A stretch of DNA of 64,000 nt from Puniceicoccaceae bacterium K14 (GTDB taxonomy: Bacteria; Verrucomicrobiota; Verrucomicrobiia; Opitutales; Opitutaceae), in the NCBI GenBank assembly GCA_022538095.1, contig JAKYXN010000004.1:1-64000 (forward strand), read 5' to 3'. The translations under genes and the position numbers were made by a program. Within the stretch, counting starts at the first letter, position 1. Each line of letters starts with the position of its first letter. This document shows positions 25,748 through 35,800 of the stretch, one piece after another. The notes under the pieces were generated by a model that saw nothing but the letters and a program-made list of their open reading frames with translations, was not told where the DNA came from and did not search any database.

Positions 25748-27979
25748 ATGGAAAACGTCTCTACAAAAACAAAAATACTTGTAGTTGGTCAAACCCCTCC
25801 TCCCTATCACGGTCAGGCAATCATGATTGAGACCATGCTCAAGGGGCACTACGAAAACCTGGAGCTCATTCATGTCAGGATGGATTTCTCTGAGAATATC
25901 GACGAAGTCGGGAGCTTCCAAATCAAGAAGATCTTTAAACTCTTCACTTTAATCTTCGACATTCTAAAAACTCGCTTTTCAAGCAAGGCAAAGATTCTTT
26001 ACTATCCACCCGCAGGGGACGCCACCGTGCCCATTCTTCGGGATATAGCAATACTTTGTACAATACGCCCATTTTTTAAGAAAACGGTTTTTCACTTTCA
26101 CGCAGCAGGTCTCCTCGACGGCTACAACAAGATTCCCAGAATCCTACGCCCCCTTTTCCATCTAGCCTATAAAAAACCAGACAACTGTCTTAACATTTCA
26201 GAAAAGCTTCCGCCGATTTCCCATTTCCTAAAGAGCAAGCAGCATACAGTACTCCCACATGGCATCGATGATCCAGCTATAGGCTTTAAGCGATCAAGTT
26301 CGAATGATATTCGCCAAATATTATTCGTTGGCGCGGTTAGAGAATCCAAGGGAGTAATGGTTCTCCTCAAAGCAGCAAGGATCTTGCTAGATAAAAACCT
26401 CGCCTTCAAACTGAATATAGTAGGAGAATTTGCCACTAGAGATTTTGAAAAAGAAGCTCGTTCATTTGTATCCAAAAACCATTTAGGTGACAAAGTCATA
26501 TTCCATGGATTGTGCAAAGGAGAGGAAAAATGGGAACAATATAGAGTAAACGATATCTTCTGTTTTCCCACATTCTACGAAAACGAATCATTTGGGATTG
26601 TACTCGTTGAAGCGCTTGCATTTGGACTGCCGGTAGTCTCATCTGATTGGAGAGCAAGCACAGATATCATCTCCGAGCCCGAAAACGGCTACAATAGCAA
26701 ATCGAAAGATAGCGCAGATTTAGCAGTAAAGTTAGAAGCCTTATTGCAGGAACCTGATCTTTCCCCATACTGGGAAACCAACCGAAAGCGATTTACAGAT
26801 CGTTATACTACCGACAAATTCGTAAAACGTATCGACTCGGAAATGACGGGAAATGATCGGAACCTCCGAAAGTCGAATATGAAAAAACTTATAGTGGTGG
26901 GACAAACGCCTCCACCTTATCATGGTCAAGCAATCATGATAGAAACTATGCTTAAAGGCGATTACGCCAATGCAGACCTGGTCCATGTTCGAATGGATTT
27001 TTCTGAAAAAATCAATGAAGTTGGCACCTTCTCCGTAGCAAAAATTTTTAAACTAGGAAGTCTCATTGTCAGAATTATCCATGCCCGCATTAAGCACAAG
27101 GCCACATCTTTGTACTACCCACCAGCAGGTGGAACAGTCATACCCATTTGCAGAGACATCATAATCCTCCTCTGCACACGAATTTTCTTTAAACAGGTTT
27201 TGTTTCACTTTCACGCATCTGGGTTAATAGATGGATACAACAAACTCCCATCGCTTTTAAAGCCACTATTCAAGTTAGCCTATCATTCACCAGATTTGGC
27301 TGTGACGCTTTCCCAAAGCCAACCTCAGCTTGCTGAGTTTTTAGATAGCAAAGAAAAGATGATAATACCCAATGGTATTTTTGATAACGCAAGCGGGTTC
27401 GAAAGGCTAAGTTTCCCTGCGGAAAAGCGGATACTTTTTATGGGAGCGGTCATCGAGTCAAAAGGGGTAACGAACATTTTGGAAGCCGCTGTAATTCTTA
27501 AGGAAAAAGGCCTCCGTTTCTCAGTAGATATCGCTGGCGAGTTCGCCGAAGAAACATACGAGGTTTTCTCCAAAAAATTTGTCGCTGACAACAATTTGGA
27601 AGGCATTGTGAGTTTTCTAGGGCTAATTAGAGGCGACGATAAATGGGAGCGTTTTAAAAACTGTCATATATTCTGTTTTCCGACATTCTACGAAAACGAA
27701 GCTTTTCCAGTTGTACTCCTAGAAGCCTTATCGTTTTCCATGCCAATCGTAGTTACAGATTGGAGGGGTTGCCCCGATATCGTCACGGAAGAAAACGGAT
27801 TCATAGTTAAGACTCAAAACCCTTCTCTAATTGCCGATGCTTTGATTAAACTAATGAGCAACAATGAAAAATTGAGCCAATTTGCCCAAAACAACCGACA
27901 GCGTTTTTTGGAATTTTACACAACTGAACGCTACTACGAAAACATAGATAACGCACTACACTACATACACTCTAAATAG
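25748..27979 (+). CDS. Tandem double GT4 glycosyltransferase (in-frame duplication fusion)
   Basis: The 743 residues consist of two similar GT4 enzymes end to end. Residues 6-377 begin KILVVGQTPPPYHGQAIMIE and residues 378-743 begin again with MKKLIVVGQTPPPYHGQAIM; each half then has HVRMDFSE.I.EVG, LYYPPAG, FHFHA.GL.DGYNK and the GT4 donor-site pattern FCFPTFYENE with a downstream EAL. The second half starts with its own ATG (26879) but no stop separates it from the first. Each half would transfer one sugar to the lipid-linked intermediate in the cytoplasm. Both halves keep the conserved elements, so both may be active. Confidence 0.88.
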   Translation: MENVSTKTKILVVGQTPPPYHGQAIMIETMLKGHYENLELIHVRMDFSENIDEVGSFQIKKIFKLFTLIFDILKTRFSSKAKILYYPPAGDATVPILRDIAILCTIRPFFKKTVFHFHAAGLLDGYNKIPRILRPLFHLAYKKPDNCLNISEKLPPISHFLKSKQHTVLPHGIDDPAIGFKRSSSNDIRQILFVGAVRESKGVMVLLKAARILLDKNLAFKLNIVGEFATRDFEKEARSFVSKNHLGDKVIFHGLCKGEEKWEQYRVNDIFCFPTFYENESFGIVLVEALAFGLPVVSSDWRASTDIISEPENGYNSKSKDSADLAVKLEALLQEPDLSPYWETNRKRFTDRYTTDKFVKRIDSEMTGNDRNLRKSNMKKLIVVGQTPPPYHGQAIMIETMLKGDYANADLVHVRMDFSEKINEVGTFSVAKIFKLGSLIVRIIHARIKHKATSLYYPPAGGTVIPICRDIIILLCTRIFFKQVLFHFHASGLIDGYNKLPSLLKPLFKLAYHSPDLAVTLSQSQPQLAEFLDSKEKMIIPNGIFDNASGFERLSFPAEKRILFMGAVIESKGVTNILEAAVILKEKGLRFSVDIAGEFAEETYEVFSKKFVADNNLEGIVSFLGLIRGDDKWERFKNCHIFCFPTFYENEAFPVVLLEALSFSMPIVVTDWRGCPDIVTEENGFIVKTQNPSLIADALIKLMSNNEKLSQFAQNNRQRFLEFYTTERYYENIDNALHYIHSK

Positions 27980-28004
27980 TTTTCACCTCCTATCTCCCTC
28001 CAAG

Positions 28005-29243
28005 ATGCGTCGAAAAAAAATCCTCCTTTTAGCCTATGCTTGCCATCCAACAAACGGCTCGGAACCTTTTTTGGGTTGGAATGCCGTTCAGCAACTCTCT
28101 CGCTTTTTTTCCGTCACTTGCCTTGTCACAGGAAATGTAGAAGGGCAAAGAGCAGCCTTAGAAAAAATAACTATTCCCAATGTCCAATTTGAATTTGCCG
28201 AGCTTCCGCAGTTTTTAGAAAAACGAATAGATACCAATTCCCACGACATTCGCTATTATCTAACGCAATATTTTTGGAGAAAAACGGTAAAAGCACTTCA
28301 CAAAAAGCATTCGTTCGACGCTGCGATTCACGCGACTTACGGTCGCTACTGGATGCCTTCAGCTTTGGCCGAGATTGATATCCCAAAAATTTTCGGTCCC
28401 GTAGGAGGAGGCGAAAAATGCCCAAGCGGTTTGCTGAAAAACTATGCCTTTAAAAATCAACTATCAGAGGTCCTTCGATATGTAATACCTGAGGTGATAC
28501 GGTTTGACCCATTCTTCAACTACAACAAAGACACATGGGACTACGCTCTTGGAACTACTCACGAATCCAGCAAAGAGCTTAGAAAACTCGGCTTTACCAA
28601 CGTACTCACCCGCGAAAACATAGGTCTCGACTTAAGCGAATTCTCCAGACTACCTCCAAAGCCTAGTCGGTCTGAAGTTAAATTCGTCAGCATCGCACGT
28701 TTCATCTACTGGAAAGGAATTCAATATGCACTAAAAGCCATGGCAAAAATGGATCCAGCAGGTTGGTCATATGATATTGCAGGAGATGGACCTTATGTTG
28801 AAGAGCTGAAAAAAATCGCAGCTGAGCACAAAATGACCAACGTAAACTTCATTGGTCGAATTCCCAGAGCTAAAGCCATGCAGATGGTAAATGAAGCGGA
28901 TGCATTAATCCACCCCAGCCTTCACGACTCAGGGTCTTTTATCGTACAAGAAGCAATGGCAATGAACACCTTCGCCATTTACTTACAATGCGGAGGCCCT
29001 CACCACCTTTGTTCCGGAAAATTCGGATACGGTGTAAGGGTTGAAAACCAAACTGCATTACTCAATGACCTCAGGTCAATTCTCGAAAAAATCGTAGCAG
29101 CGCCTGATCATTTCCGAAAGGCTTCTAAACATGGATCTGAAATAGTAGCCACTCACTACACATGGGATCGCTACGGTACAGATATGAAAGATTTGATAGA
29201 TCGCGCGATTGAAAAAAGAAAACCCTCGAACTTAATAATTTAG
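28005..29243 (+). CDS. GT4-family glycosyltransferase
   Basis: A GT-B enzyme of 412 residues: acceptor domain starting KKILLLAYACHPTNGSEPFLGWN, then the donor domain with VKFVSIARFIYWKGIQYALKAM, YDIAGDGPYVEELK, VNFIGRIPRAKAMQMVNEADALIHPSLHDSGSFIVQEAMA. The E in SFIVQEAMA is the second Glu of the E-x7-E motif. It is the last plus-strand gene of the polysaccharide locus, 25 bases after the double glycosyltransferase, and faces the aminotransferase gene with only 18 bases between stops. Sugar specificity is unknown. Confidence 0.88.
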   Translation: MRRKKILLLAYACHPTNGSEPFLGWNAVQQLSRFFSVTCLVTGNVEGQRAALEKITIPNVQFEFAELPQFLEKRIDTNSHDIRYYLTQYFWRKTVKALHKKHSFDAAIHATYGRYWMPSALAEIDIPKIFGPVGGGEKCPSGLLKNYAFKNQLSEVLRYVIPEVIRFDPFFNYNKDTWDYALGTTHESSKELRKLGFTNVLTRENIGLDLSEFSRLPPKPSRSEVKFVSIARFIYWKGIQYALKAMAKMDPAGWSYDIAGDGPYVEELKKIAAEHKMTNVNFIGRIPRAKAMQMVNEADALIHPSLHDSGSFIVQEAMAMNTFAIYLQCGGPHHLCSGKFGYGVRVENQTALLNDLRSILEKIVAAPDHFRKASKHGSEIVATHYTWDRYGTDMKDLIDRAIEKRKPSNLII

Positions 29244-29261
29244 CTCGAGAGTCTCTTGTAA

Positions 29262-30386
29262 TCAAAATCCCATGGCGGTTGTTACCGGCAATCGAAGCGT
29301 ATTTTCTAGACGCTCTACTACTCGATCAACCTGCCATTCTCGCATACCTATCCACAATGGCAATCCCAGGACAGATTTCACCAACCCCTCTGTAACCTTA
29401 AGATCTTCGCGTGGGCATTCATGAAATGCTTCAAAATAGTGACACCCTTGGCGCCACCATCTACGAGTATCCACACCCTCCGCTGACATCATTCGAGCCA
29501 CTTCAAATGTATTTTCCTGCTCAACTTTGATACTAATCGTAGGAGATATCCATTTATCTGATGCAAAATATTCAACACCGACCCGGCCCAATTTCTCACG
29601 ATACATTGCACCGAGTTCGGCGAATTTTGATCTTTTAGATTCCCACGAATCTAGCTCAGCGTGCCCAACCGCAGCAGAATACTCGCTCAACTTGCTATTT
29701 CCACCTCCAGTTATCGCATCTTCGCCGATAAAGCCAAAGTTGGACATACTCTTGAATCTCGAAATCAACTCCTTGTTTTTACAAACAATCATACCACCTT
29801 CGCCACAGGCGAAAGCCTTGGTTGCATGCAAACTAAGAACAACCGGAATCTCAGATATTCTGAAGTCCTTCTGCTGAGAAAAAGAATCAAAGCAAGATGC
29901 TGCATCCACGACGACAGGTATCCCTGTCGAATTCGAGAAATTTTCCCATTCTTCAATCTTTATCGCTGAGCCGAAGGGAGCCACTGGAACGACTGCCGAT
30001 ATTTTGTTTTTGATCGGTAATACATCCGCTGGATTAATGGCCCACGAGTCCGGATCCACATCAACGAAGTGAGGAGTCAGCTCAGCATTACGCGCTGCAG
30101 CCGCTGTGGCTATAAAAGTCCACGAAGGCATTGCGCAACTGGAATTGCTTTTACAACCGAGCGCCTGAAGCGCCATAGTGAGGCCAGAGGTCGCACTAGA
30201 TACGAGGGCAACGGTTCCCCGCTCTAAGCCCATATACTCTTCTAATCGTTCTTCTAATGAAACAACAAGCGGTCCGAAATTCGAGTACCACCGATTGTTA
30301 TCAATTTCCGATAGATAGGGAGCAATTTTGTCTACCGTTGGGAGTAACGGCTTCATGACAGGAATGTGATTATACTTGGAGGTCAT
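29262..30386 (-). CDS. DegT/DnrJ/EryC1/StrS-family sugar aminotransferase
   Basis: PLP-dependent enzymes of this family convert a keto sugar nucleotide to an amino sugar, here probably a component of the exopolysaccharide. The 374 residues include SSATSGLTMALQAL near the PLP phosphate site, PSWTFIATAAAA, VDPDSWAINP, VVVDAAS with the PLP-contacting Asp, and the SLHATKAFACGEGG motif with the Schiff-base lysine. Near the C-terminus DTRRWWRQGCH and LPLWIGM match the family. It follows wzc by 34 bases and is the last gene of the minus-strand half of the locus. No other nucleotide-sugar gene lies in the window, so its substrate must be made elsewhere. Confidence 0.88.
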   Translation of the reverse strand: MTSKYNHIPVMKPLLPTVDKIAPYLSEIDNNRWYSNFGPLVVSLEERLEEYMGLERGTVALVSSATSGLTMALQALGCKSNSSCAMPSWTFIATAAAARNAELTPHFVDVDPDSWAINPADVLPIKNKISAVVPVAPFGSAIKIEEWENFSNSTGIPVVVDAASCFDSFSQQKDFRISEIPVVLSLHATKAFACGEGGMIVCKNKELISRFKSMSNFGFIGEDAITGGGNSKLSEYSAAVGHAELDSWESKRSKFAELGAMYREKLGRVGVEYFASDKWISPTISIKVEQENTFEVARMMSAEGVDTRRWWRQGCHYFEAFHECPREDLKVTEGLVKSVLGLPLWIGMREWQVDRVVERLENTLRLPVTTAMGF

Positions 30387-30420
30387 TAATCAATTCTTCC
30401 TTGTTTATGTTTTTAGTTTT

Positions 30421-32793
30421 TTAAACCCGAGAACCTTCAACACTTGCGTTTGAATATCCATAGTCCGAATCCTTTCGGTAATACCCCATTGTCGCGAGTT
30501 GTTTCTTGGTCATCGAGTTAAGAATAAATCCAGACAGCTTGGCATGGCCAGTTTGAAGAAGTTCAACAGTATGCACTAATTCCTTCTTACGCGCAGCGCC
30601 ATACTTAACGACACAGAAAACCTCGTCACTTATCGTTGTTAAGAGTAGTGTGTCAGAAAATACGCCAGCTGGAGGACTATCCAGGAGAATCATATCATAT
30701 TCAGATTTCAGTCCTTCAACCAACACAGAAAATTCTTTCGACAAAATCAAATTAGCGGGTTCTCGATTCGTGCTCCCAGCTTTGATAAAGCTCAATCCAC
30801 TTGATGTTTTACTGTCAAATATTGATGGTTTAATCGAATTCTCATTGGTTTTAAGGTGTGAATACCATTCACATAACCCGATCGATTCGTTGAGTTCTTT
30901 TTCATCTTCTTCTGATGATACAAACGCTCTGTGCAATGATGGCCTTCTGAAATCACAATCGATAACCAAAGTCCTCTTGCCACTCTTGGCCAACTCTTGT
31001 CCCAAATTGTAGACGATCGAACTTTTCCCTTCATTCGGACTTGTACTTGTAAATAGCAGCACGTTCGACCCATGAGAAATTGAATTCAAGTGAACTCTTG
31101 AATGAAGGCTCTTCAACGATTCTTTTGCTGCCGCGTCATCAGAATTTTCAATATCAATAACCCCGTCGTTGGCTGCCTTAAAAATCGGCAAACGAGCAAA
31201 AGCAGACCTCTTTGAGTCCAGAATCACTAAATCCTTTTTTCTAAAACCTGGTAGATTTTTCAGTGATGAATCTCCGATTCTAAGGAGGAGTTTATCACCA
31301 TTCTTAACCCAAGGAACCATCCCAAATAAGACGCCTTCAGTACGGTACGCTTTAAGATTTCGAGCCCCTAGTCTCGGCAATGTACCCCAAACACTGACAT
31401 TGAAAATCTCCTCTAGATTATCCCAATTCTTTAATCGTTTATTGGCTAGGCTAAGCAAAGGTGGAATCGGAATGAATACACATAAAAACAATGCAAATCC
31501 TGCCACTAGCGTAAATATTTTATTAGGGAAAGATGGTTTGTCAGGAGTAATAGCGCGATCAGAAGCAGTCACAGTTGTTGTTCCAGTCTTACTCGTCACT
31601 TCGGTTACAAGCAACCGGTTGAGAATCTGGTTGTAAGCGCTACGCTTAACCTCAGCTCTTCGTTTGAGAATATTATACTCAACGGCTTTGTCGGCTAGCT
31701 CCATAGTATCGTTCTCTAAGATTTTCATTTCGGCTTCTAAGCCTTTCTCAAAATCTCTCGCAACATTGTATTGGTTTCTAAACCGAAGAACTGCTTGATC
31801 TACTTCGGCTTCTAGCTGAACTCGATTAGTCTTTGTAGCTTCTTGAATTTCCCGAATCTTAGGGTGGTTCTTTTGATAGGTTTCTGAGAGAACATTAAGT
31901 GAACTCAAGAGAGTATCTCGTTCGCTCATCAATGAACGAATCGTTGGAATCGAATAGACCATTTCCAGTGAAATAAGGCCTTCAATGCCTCCCTCTTCCG
32001 CAGCAGAAACTTGCTTAATAGTATTCTCTATCTGTATACGCCCTAGCCTAGCTTGGGTGTAACTGTTGCTTACTAATTTCAAACGTTCTGATAGAATGTC
32101 TTGGTTTCCCTCGAGCGATACGAGCTCAGACTCCCTGCGGTATGCCTGCAATTCTAACTCAGATTTTTCTAAATTTTGGCGGAGTTGCTCTGTTTGCGCT
32201 CTTAAAAAACGAACTGCACTATTATTCCACTCGTCCCTGTAGACTAGATTGAAGTCAATATAACTCTTTGCTATATCGTCTGCAATGAATTTGGCTAGAA
32301 CTGGGTTCCGGTGAGACGCTTTGATGTCTACGAAGAGTGAAAAACCGCTTCGTTCAACCTTGAGCCACTTTCTTAACAATTCTACCCCATCATCAGGATT
32401 GTCAGCATCCATAACATACGAACGAGATACACGTTCACGCATCTTTGGATTCATTCCATCCCAAGCAAACTTCAAGAAATCATTCCCTTTGATTGTCTCG
32501 ACATGTGTTACCATGATTTGGTCAATCAACTGACTATCCAGGGTCTCGTCCACAACCTCTTGGACATCCATCATCCGCTTTTCCGTGTTTTCCACAACGA
32601 TTCTTGAAGTCGCTGTGTACTCGTTCGGCAAAGACAGAACGGCCAAAACAAATGCGATTGAGACAACTAGCCCAAGTCCAAGAGCCCACCACAAATAGGT
32701 CCGGTATAGTTGAATAATCGTACTTATGCTTGGTATTTCGAGCAACTCGTCTTTCTGACGTTCGTTACTCCCTTCGTTTTCGTTAGAAATCAT
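30421..32793 (-). CDS. Wzc-like polysaccharide co-polymerase and tyrosine autokinase
   Basis: The protein has two membrane helices framing a long periplasmic coiled-coil region (Wzz domain; IIQLYRTYLWWALGLGLVV at the start, FTLVAGFALFLCVFIP after about residue 420) and a C-terminal BY-kinase domain: Walker A STSPNEGKSS (about 583-592), Walker A' VIDCDFRRPS, Walker B MILLDSPP, then a tyrosine-rich tail with YY, Y and Y in the last twenty residues. It would control chain length and export by cycling phosphorylation. Start: ATG at 32793 is preceded by AAAAAGG seven bases upstream and is preferred (790 residues); a TTG at 32847 overlaps the upstream stop and would add 18 residues. Confidence 0.9.
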   Translation of the reverse strand: MISNENEGSNERQKDELLEIPSISTIIQLYRTYLWWALGLGLVVSIAFVLAVLSLPNEYTATSRIVVENTEKRMMDVQEVVDETLDSQLIDQIMVTHVETIKGNDFLKFAWDGMNPKMRERVSRSYVMDADNPDDGVELLRKWLKVERSGFSLFVDIKASHRNPVLAKFIADDIAKSYIDFNLVYRDEWNNSAVRFLRAQTEQLRQNLEKSELELQAYRRESELVSLEGNQDILSERLKLVSNSYTQARLGRIQIENTIKQVSAAEEGGIEGLISLEMVYSIPTIRSLMSERDTLLSSLNVLSETYQKNHPKIREIQEATKTNRVQLEAEVDQAVLRFRNQYNVARDFEKGLEAEMKILENDTMELADKAVEYNILKRRAEVKRSAYNQILNRLLVTEVTSKTGTTTVTASDRAITPDKPSFPNKIFTLVAGFALFLCVFIPIPPLLSLANKRLKNWDNLEEIFNVSVWGTLPRLGARNLKAYRTEGVLFGMVPWVKNGDKLLLRIGDSSLKNLPGFRKKDLVILDSKRSAFARLPIFKAANDGVIDIENSDDAAAKESLKSLHSRVHLNSISHGSNVLLFTSTSPNEGKSSIVYNLGQELAKSGKRTLVIDCDFRRPSLHRAFVSSEEDEKELNESIGLCEWYSHLKTNENSIKPSIFDSKTSSGLSFIKAGSTNREPANLILSKEFSVLVEGLKSEYDMILLDSPPAGVFSDTLLLTTISDEVFCVVKYGAARKKELVHTVELLQTGHAKLSGFILNSMTKKQLATMGYYRKDSDYGYSNASVEGSRV

Positions 32794-32843
32794 AGCAAAC
32801 CTTTTTAGGTTAAATTCTGAGTTTGGATTCTGTGTATGTGGGA

Positions 32844-35800
32844 TCAAAAGAAGCGTTCTGCGACCAATATCGTATCACCAGGTACAATACGTCTTCTATA
32901 GTCATCTCTCGAAATTTTACCCTTGCGAACATCTGAGATGTCCAACGTGAAAATTGTTTCCTTGCCGTCAACGTAGCGTGTCACTTGAACACGATCTTCT
33001 TTGGCAAACTTGGAGAATCCTCCCGCTCGAGCAATAACTTCAAGAATGTCCATTGACTGCTTGTCCAGCCCCATGTCAATCACTCCAGGATTCCCAACTT
33101 GTCCAATGATCGCGACTTCACGCGGCGCGTACTCCATTACCGCTACTGAGACTTGAGGATCCTTAAAATATTCGTTCTGAATATAAAGGTGGCGGATCGT
33201 CTGTTCCGCGGATCGAAAACTCAAACCGGAAACATTTACACTCCCCAAGAATGGAAGACTAATCGCCCCATTACGGTCAATTCTCTGCTTAACCGACAAA
33301 TCTGGTTCGTTATAGATGGAAACCTCAACCAAGTCGCTTACAGACAATCGGTACGCGTACTCAGAATCATTGTATGAAGGAGCATTGTTTGCGTATCGAT
33401 ACGAAGGTGTCTCATTGTTTGAATACGAAGATCCGCTAGATATTTTTTCATCAGCAAAGGCTCTATTCCCAGGATAATTTGGTTCAAACGAACCTGAGGT
33501 ATTTGCGACACTTGAATTTGAACCTTGCCTAAACTCTTTATAGGCCAACATCGCTTGAGCATAGTTAGACTTTGCTTTTTCGACCAATTCACCTTGTCGA
33601 GCATAGTTGCTTTTCGCTTCCTCAACTGAGCGAGAAGCAACTTCGTAGGCTTTTTGGGCCTTCACTACACTAATTCCGGATTGCTCGTAAATTGATCTAG
33701 ATTCTTCGAATGATGCCTGATCGCCAGCGAAATTATTCTCGCCTTTGTCTACAGCGCCATTTTCACGATCCAACGCTTTCTCAGCCGATGCTACTGTATT
33801 GACCGCAGCTTTCTGCTTGCTCTTCGAATCTTCTAAGTAGGCCAACTGCTTGCGGTATTCGTTTTTCACTGAGTTAAGGGCTTGTTCCTTACTCACAACA
33901 GCATTTTGAGTTTGCTGAACATAACGTTCTGACTCACGAACCTTTTCTTCAGCTTGCTTGAATACAGATTCGGCTTTAGCCAATTCCATTTTAGAATCTT
34001 CCACCTTCAGACCAGCCTTAGATTGGTTTGCCCGAGCTGTCTCAAGTTCAATTCCGCTTTTCGCAAGTACCGATTTTGCGTTCTCTACTTTAATGCCCAA
34101 ATCGTAATGCTTAGATTTCGCTTTTTCCAACATAGACTCCTGTTGAGAGTACTTTGACTTGGCCATATCAAAAACACCTTTAGCTTTTGCAAATGACGAC
34201 TCCGCACTTCTTAAGTAAGATTTCGCCTGCTCCGCTTGAGCTCTTGTCGCTCTGTGGGTATCTTTCTTTTGCTTAACTGCACTCGCCAGTTTCGCGTAAT
34301 CCGTCTCTGCGTTCTTGATATCGACTGCTAGCTTTGAGTAACTACTTTCTGCATCATTTACAGCCTCTTTAGATACGTCGTATTTGGCTTTTGCAGCCGC
34401 AACATTCGCTTTCCTTGTATCCAAATTTCCTTTCGATTCAGACACTTCTCCAAGAGCTTTCGCTACTTTGTTCTGAGCCTGCTCTACCGCCATACCTGCT
34501 TGCGCAAAATTCGAGTTTGCATTGCGATAACGAACTTTCGCGTCTTCCAAGACTTTTTCTGCTGTCTTGTACGCAGACTCAGCCTCTTTTAATTCAACCG
34601 TCGCTTTTGCGAGTTCGAATTGAGCCGAGTCTAAAAGAGACGCATCCTTGGAGTGACTGGACTTAGCAGATCTAATGGCAGATTCCGCTCTACCAAACCG
34701 TGCTTTTGCCCCTTTTACCAAACTACCCGCTTTAATGAACTCGCTCTCCGCAGTCTTTTCAGCAATCGCTGCTTGCTCAACTTCCACGGTTTTAATCGCG
34801 TAGTCTTGTTTCACTGACTCAAGTGCCTTCGCATCTTGGTCAAACTTCATCTTAGAGCGCTGAAATTGTTTTGTAGCTGAACTGTACGCTTCCTTCACAC
34901 TTTCGAGTTCAAGCCCCGCAGCAATATGCGTTGATTTAGCGATCTCCACAGATTGTCCCGCTTTTTCGTATGCGACCTTGATATTGCTTACCAACAACCC
35001 AGCCTTTACATACGCTGACTCAGCTCCCTCGACAGCGTATTCAGCCTTTGTTAAACTTGATTTAGTTTCGCCAAGCTTACGTTCGGCAGATGTCTTTGCT
35101 TTTTCGGCACTCTCTAGAACACTCTTGGACTGTTCGAGTTCAGCTGTAATCTCACTAACCCGTGCTTCAGCTGTATTTACATCGAGAGTTGCTCGGTTAA
35201 GGGCGTGTCCCGCATTGCTAAGAGCTTCTTCTGAATCGTTGAGCTTTTGCTCATAAACGTCCCTACGAAGCTTCATTTTTTCAAAATCGTCTTGGGCAGC
35301 TTCAAACACCTTTTCAGCTGCGTCAAACGCCTCACTCTCTTTAGAATGATTTAATTTGGCAGCCTGAACAACCTCGCCAGCACGATTTAGCTCTGCCTTA
35401 ACATTCTCGAATGCTGATCCTGCTCTTTCGTAGGCAGATTTCGCTTCTTCGTATTCAAAAGCAGCGTTGGCAAAAGCGACCTCCGGCGTGTTCGCAGCCG
35501 TACGAGTTGCTTGGTAGGCAGACTCATCAACTCGAGATGTTGGGAGAGCTGCGAGTAATTGAGGTTCATCGGAAACCGCTAAAAGCGTATTGTCGATTTC
35601 AATACTCTCCTCGTTGCTAACCGCTGCATACAGATTGGACTCTTCGCGCTCAAGCGAATTCAACAAATCGGCAGCTTCGGCCAAAAGCAAATCGTCGCTC
35701 TCGTTCTCCCTTACCGCTTCAATGTATTCCGCACTTGATTCGATTTCTTCTATTTCAGTTTGAACTGATAGGTCAGTTTGTTCTGTCGAACATGAGGCTA

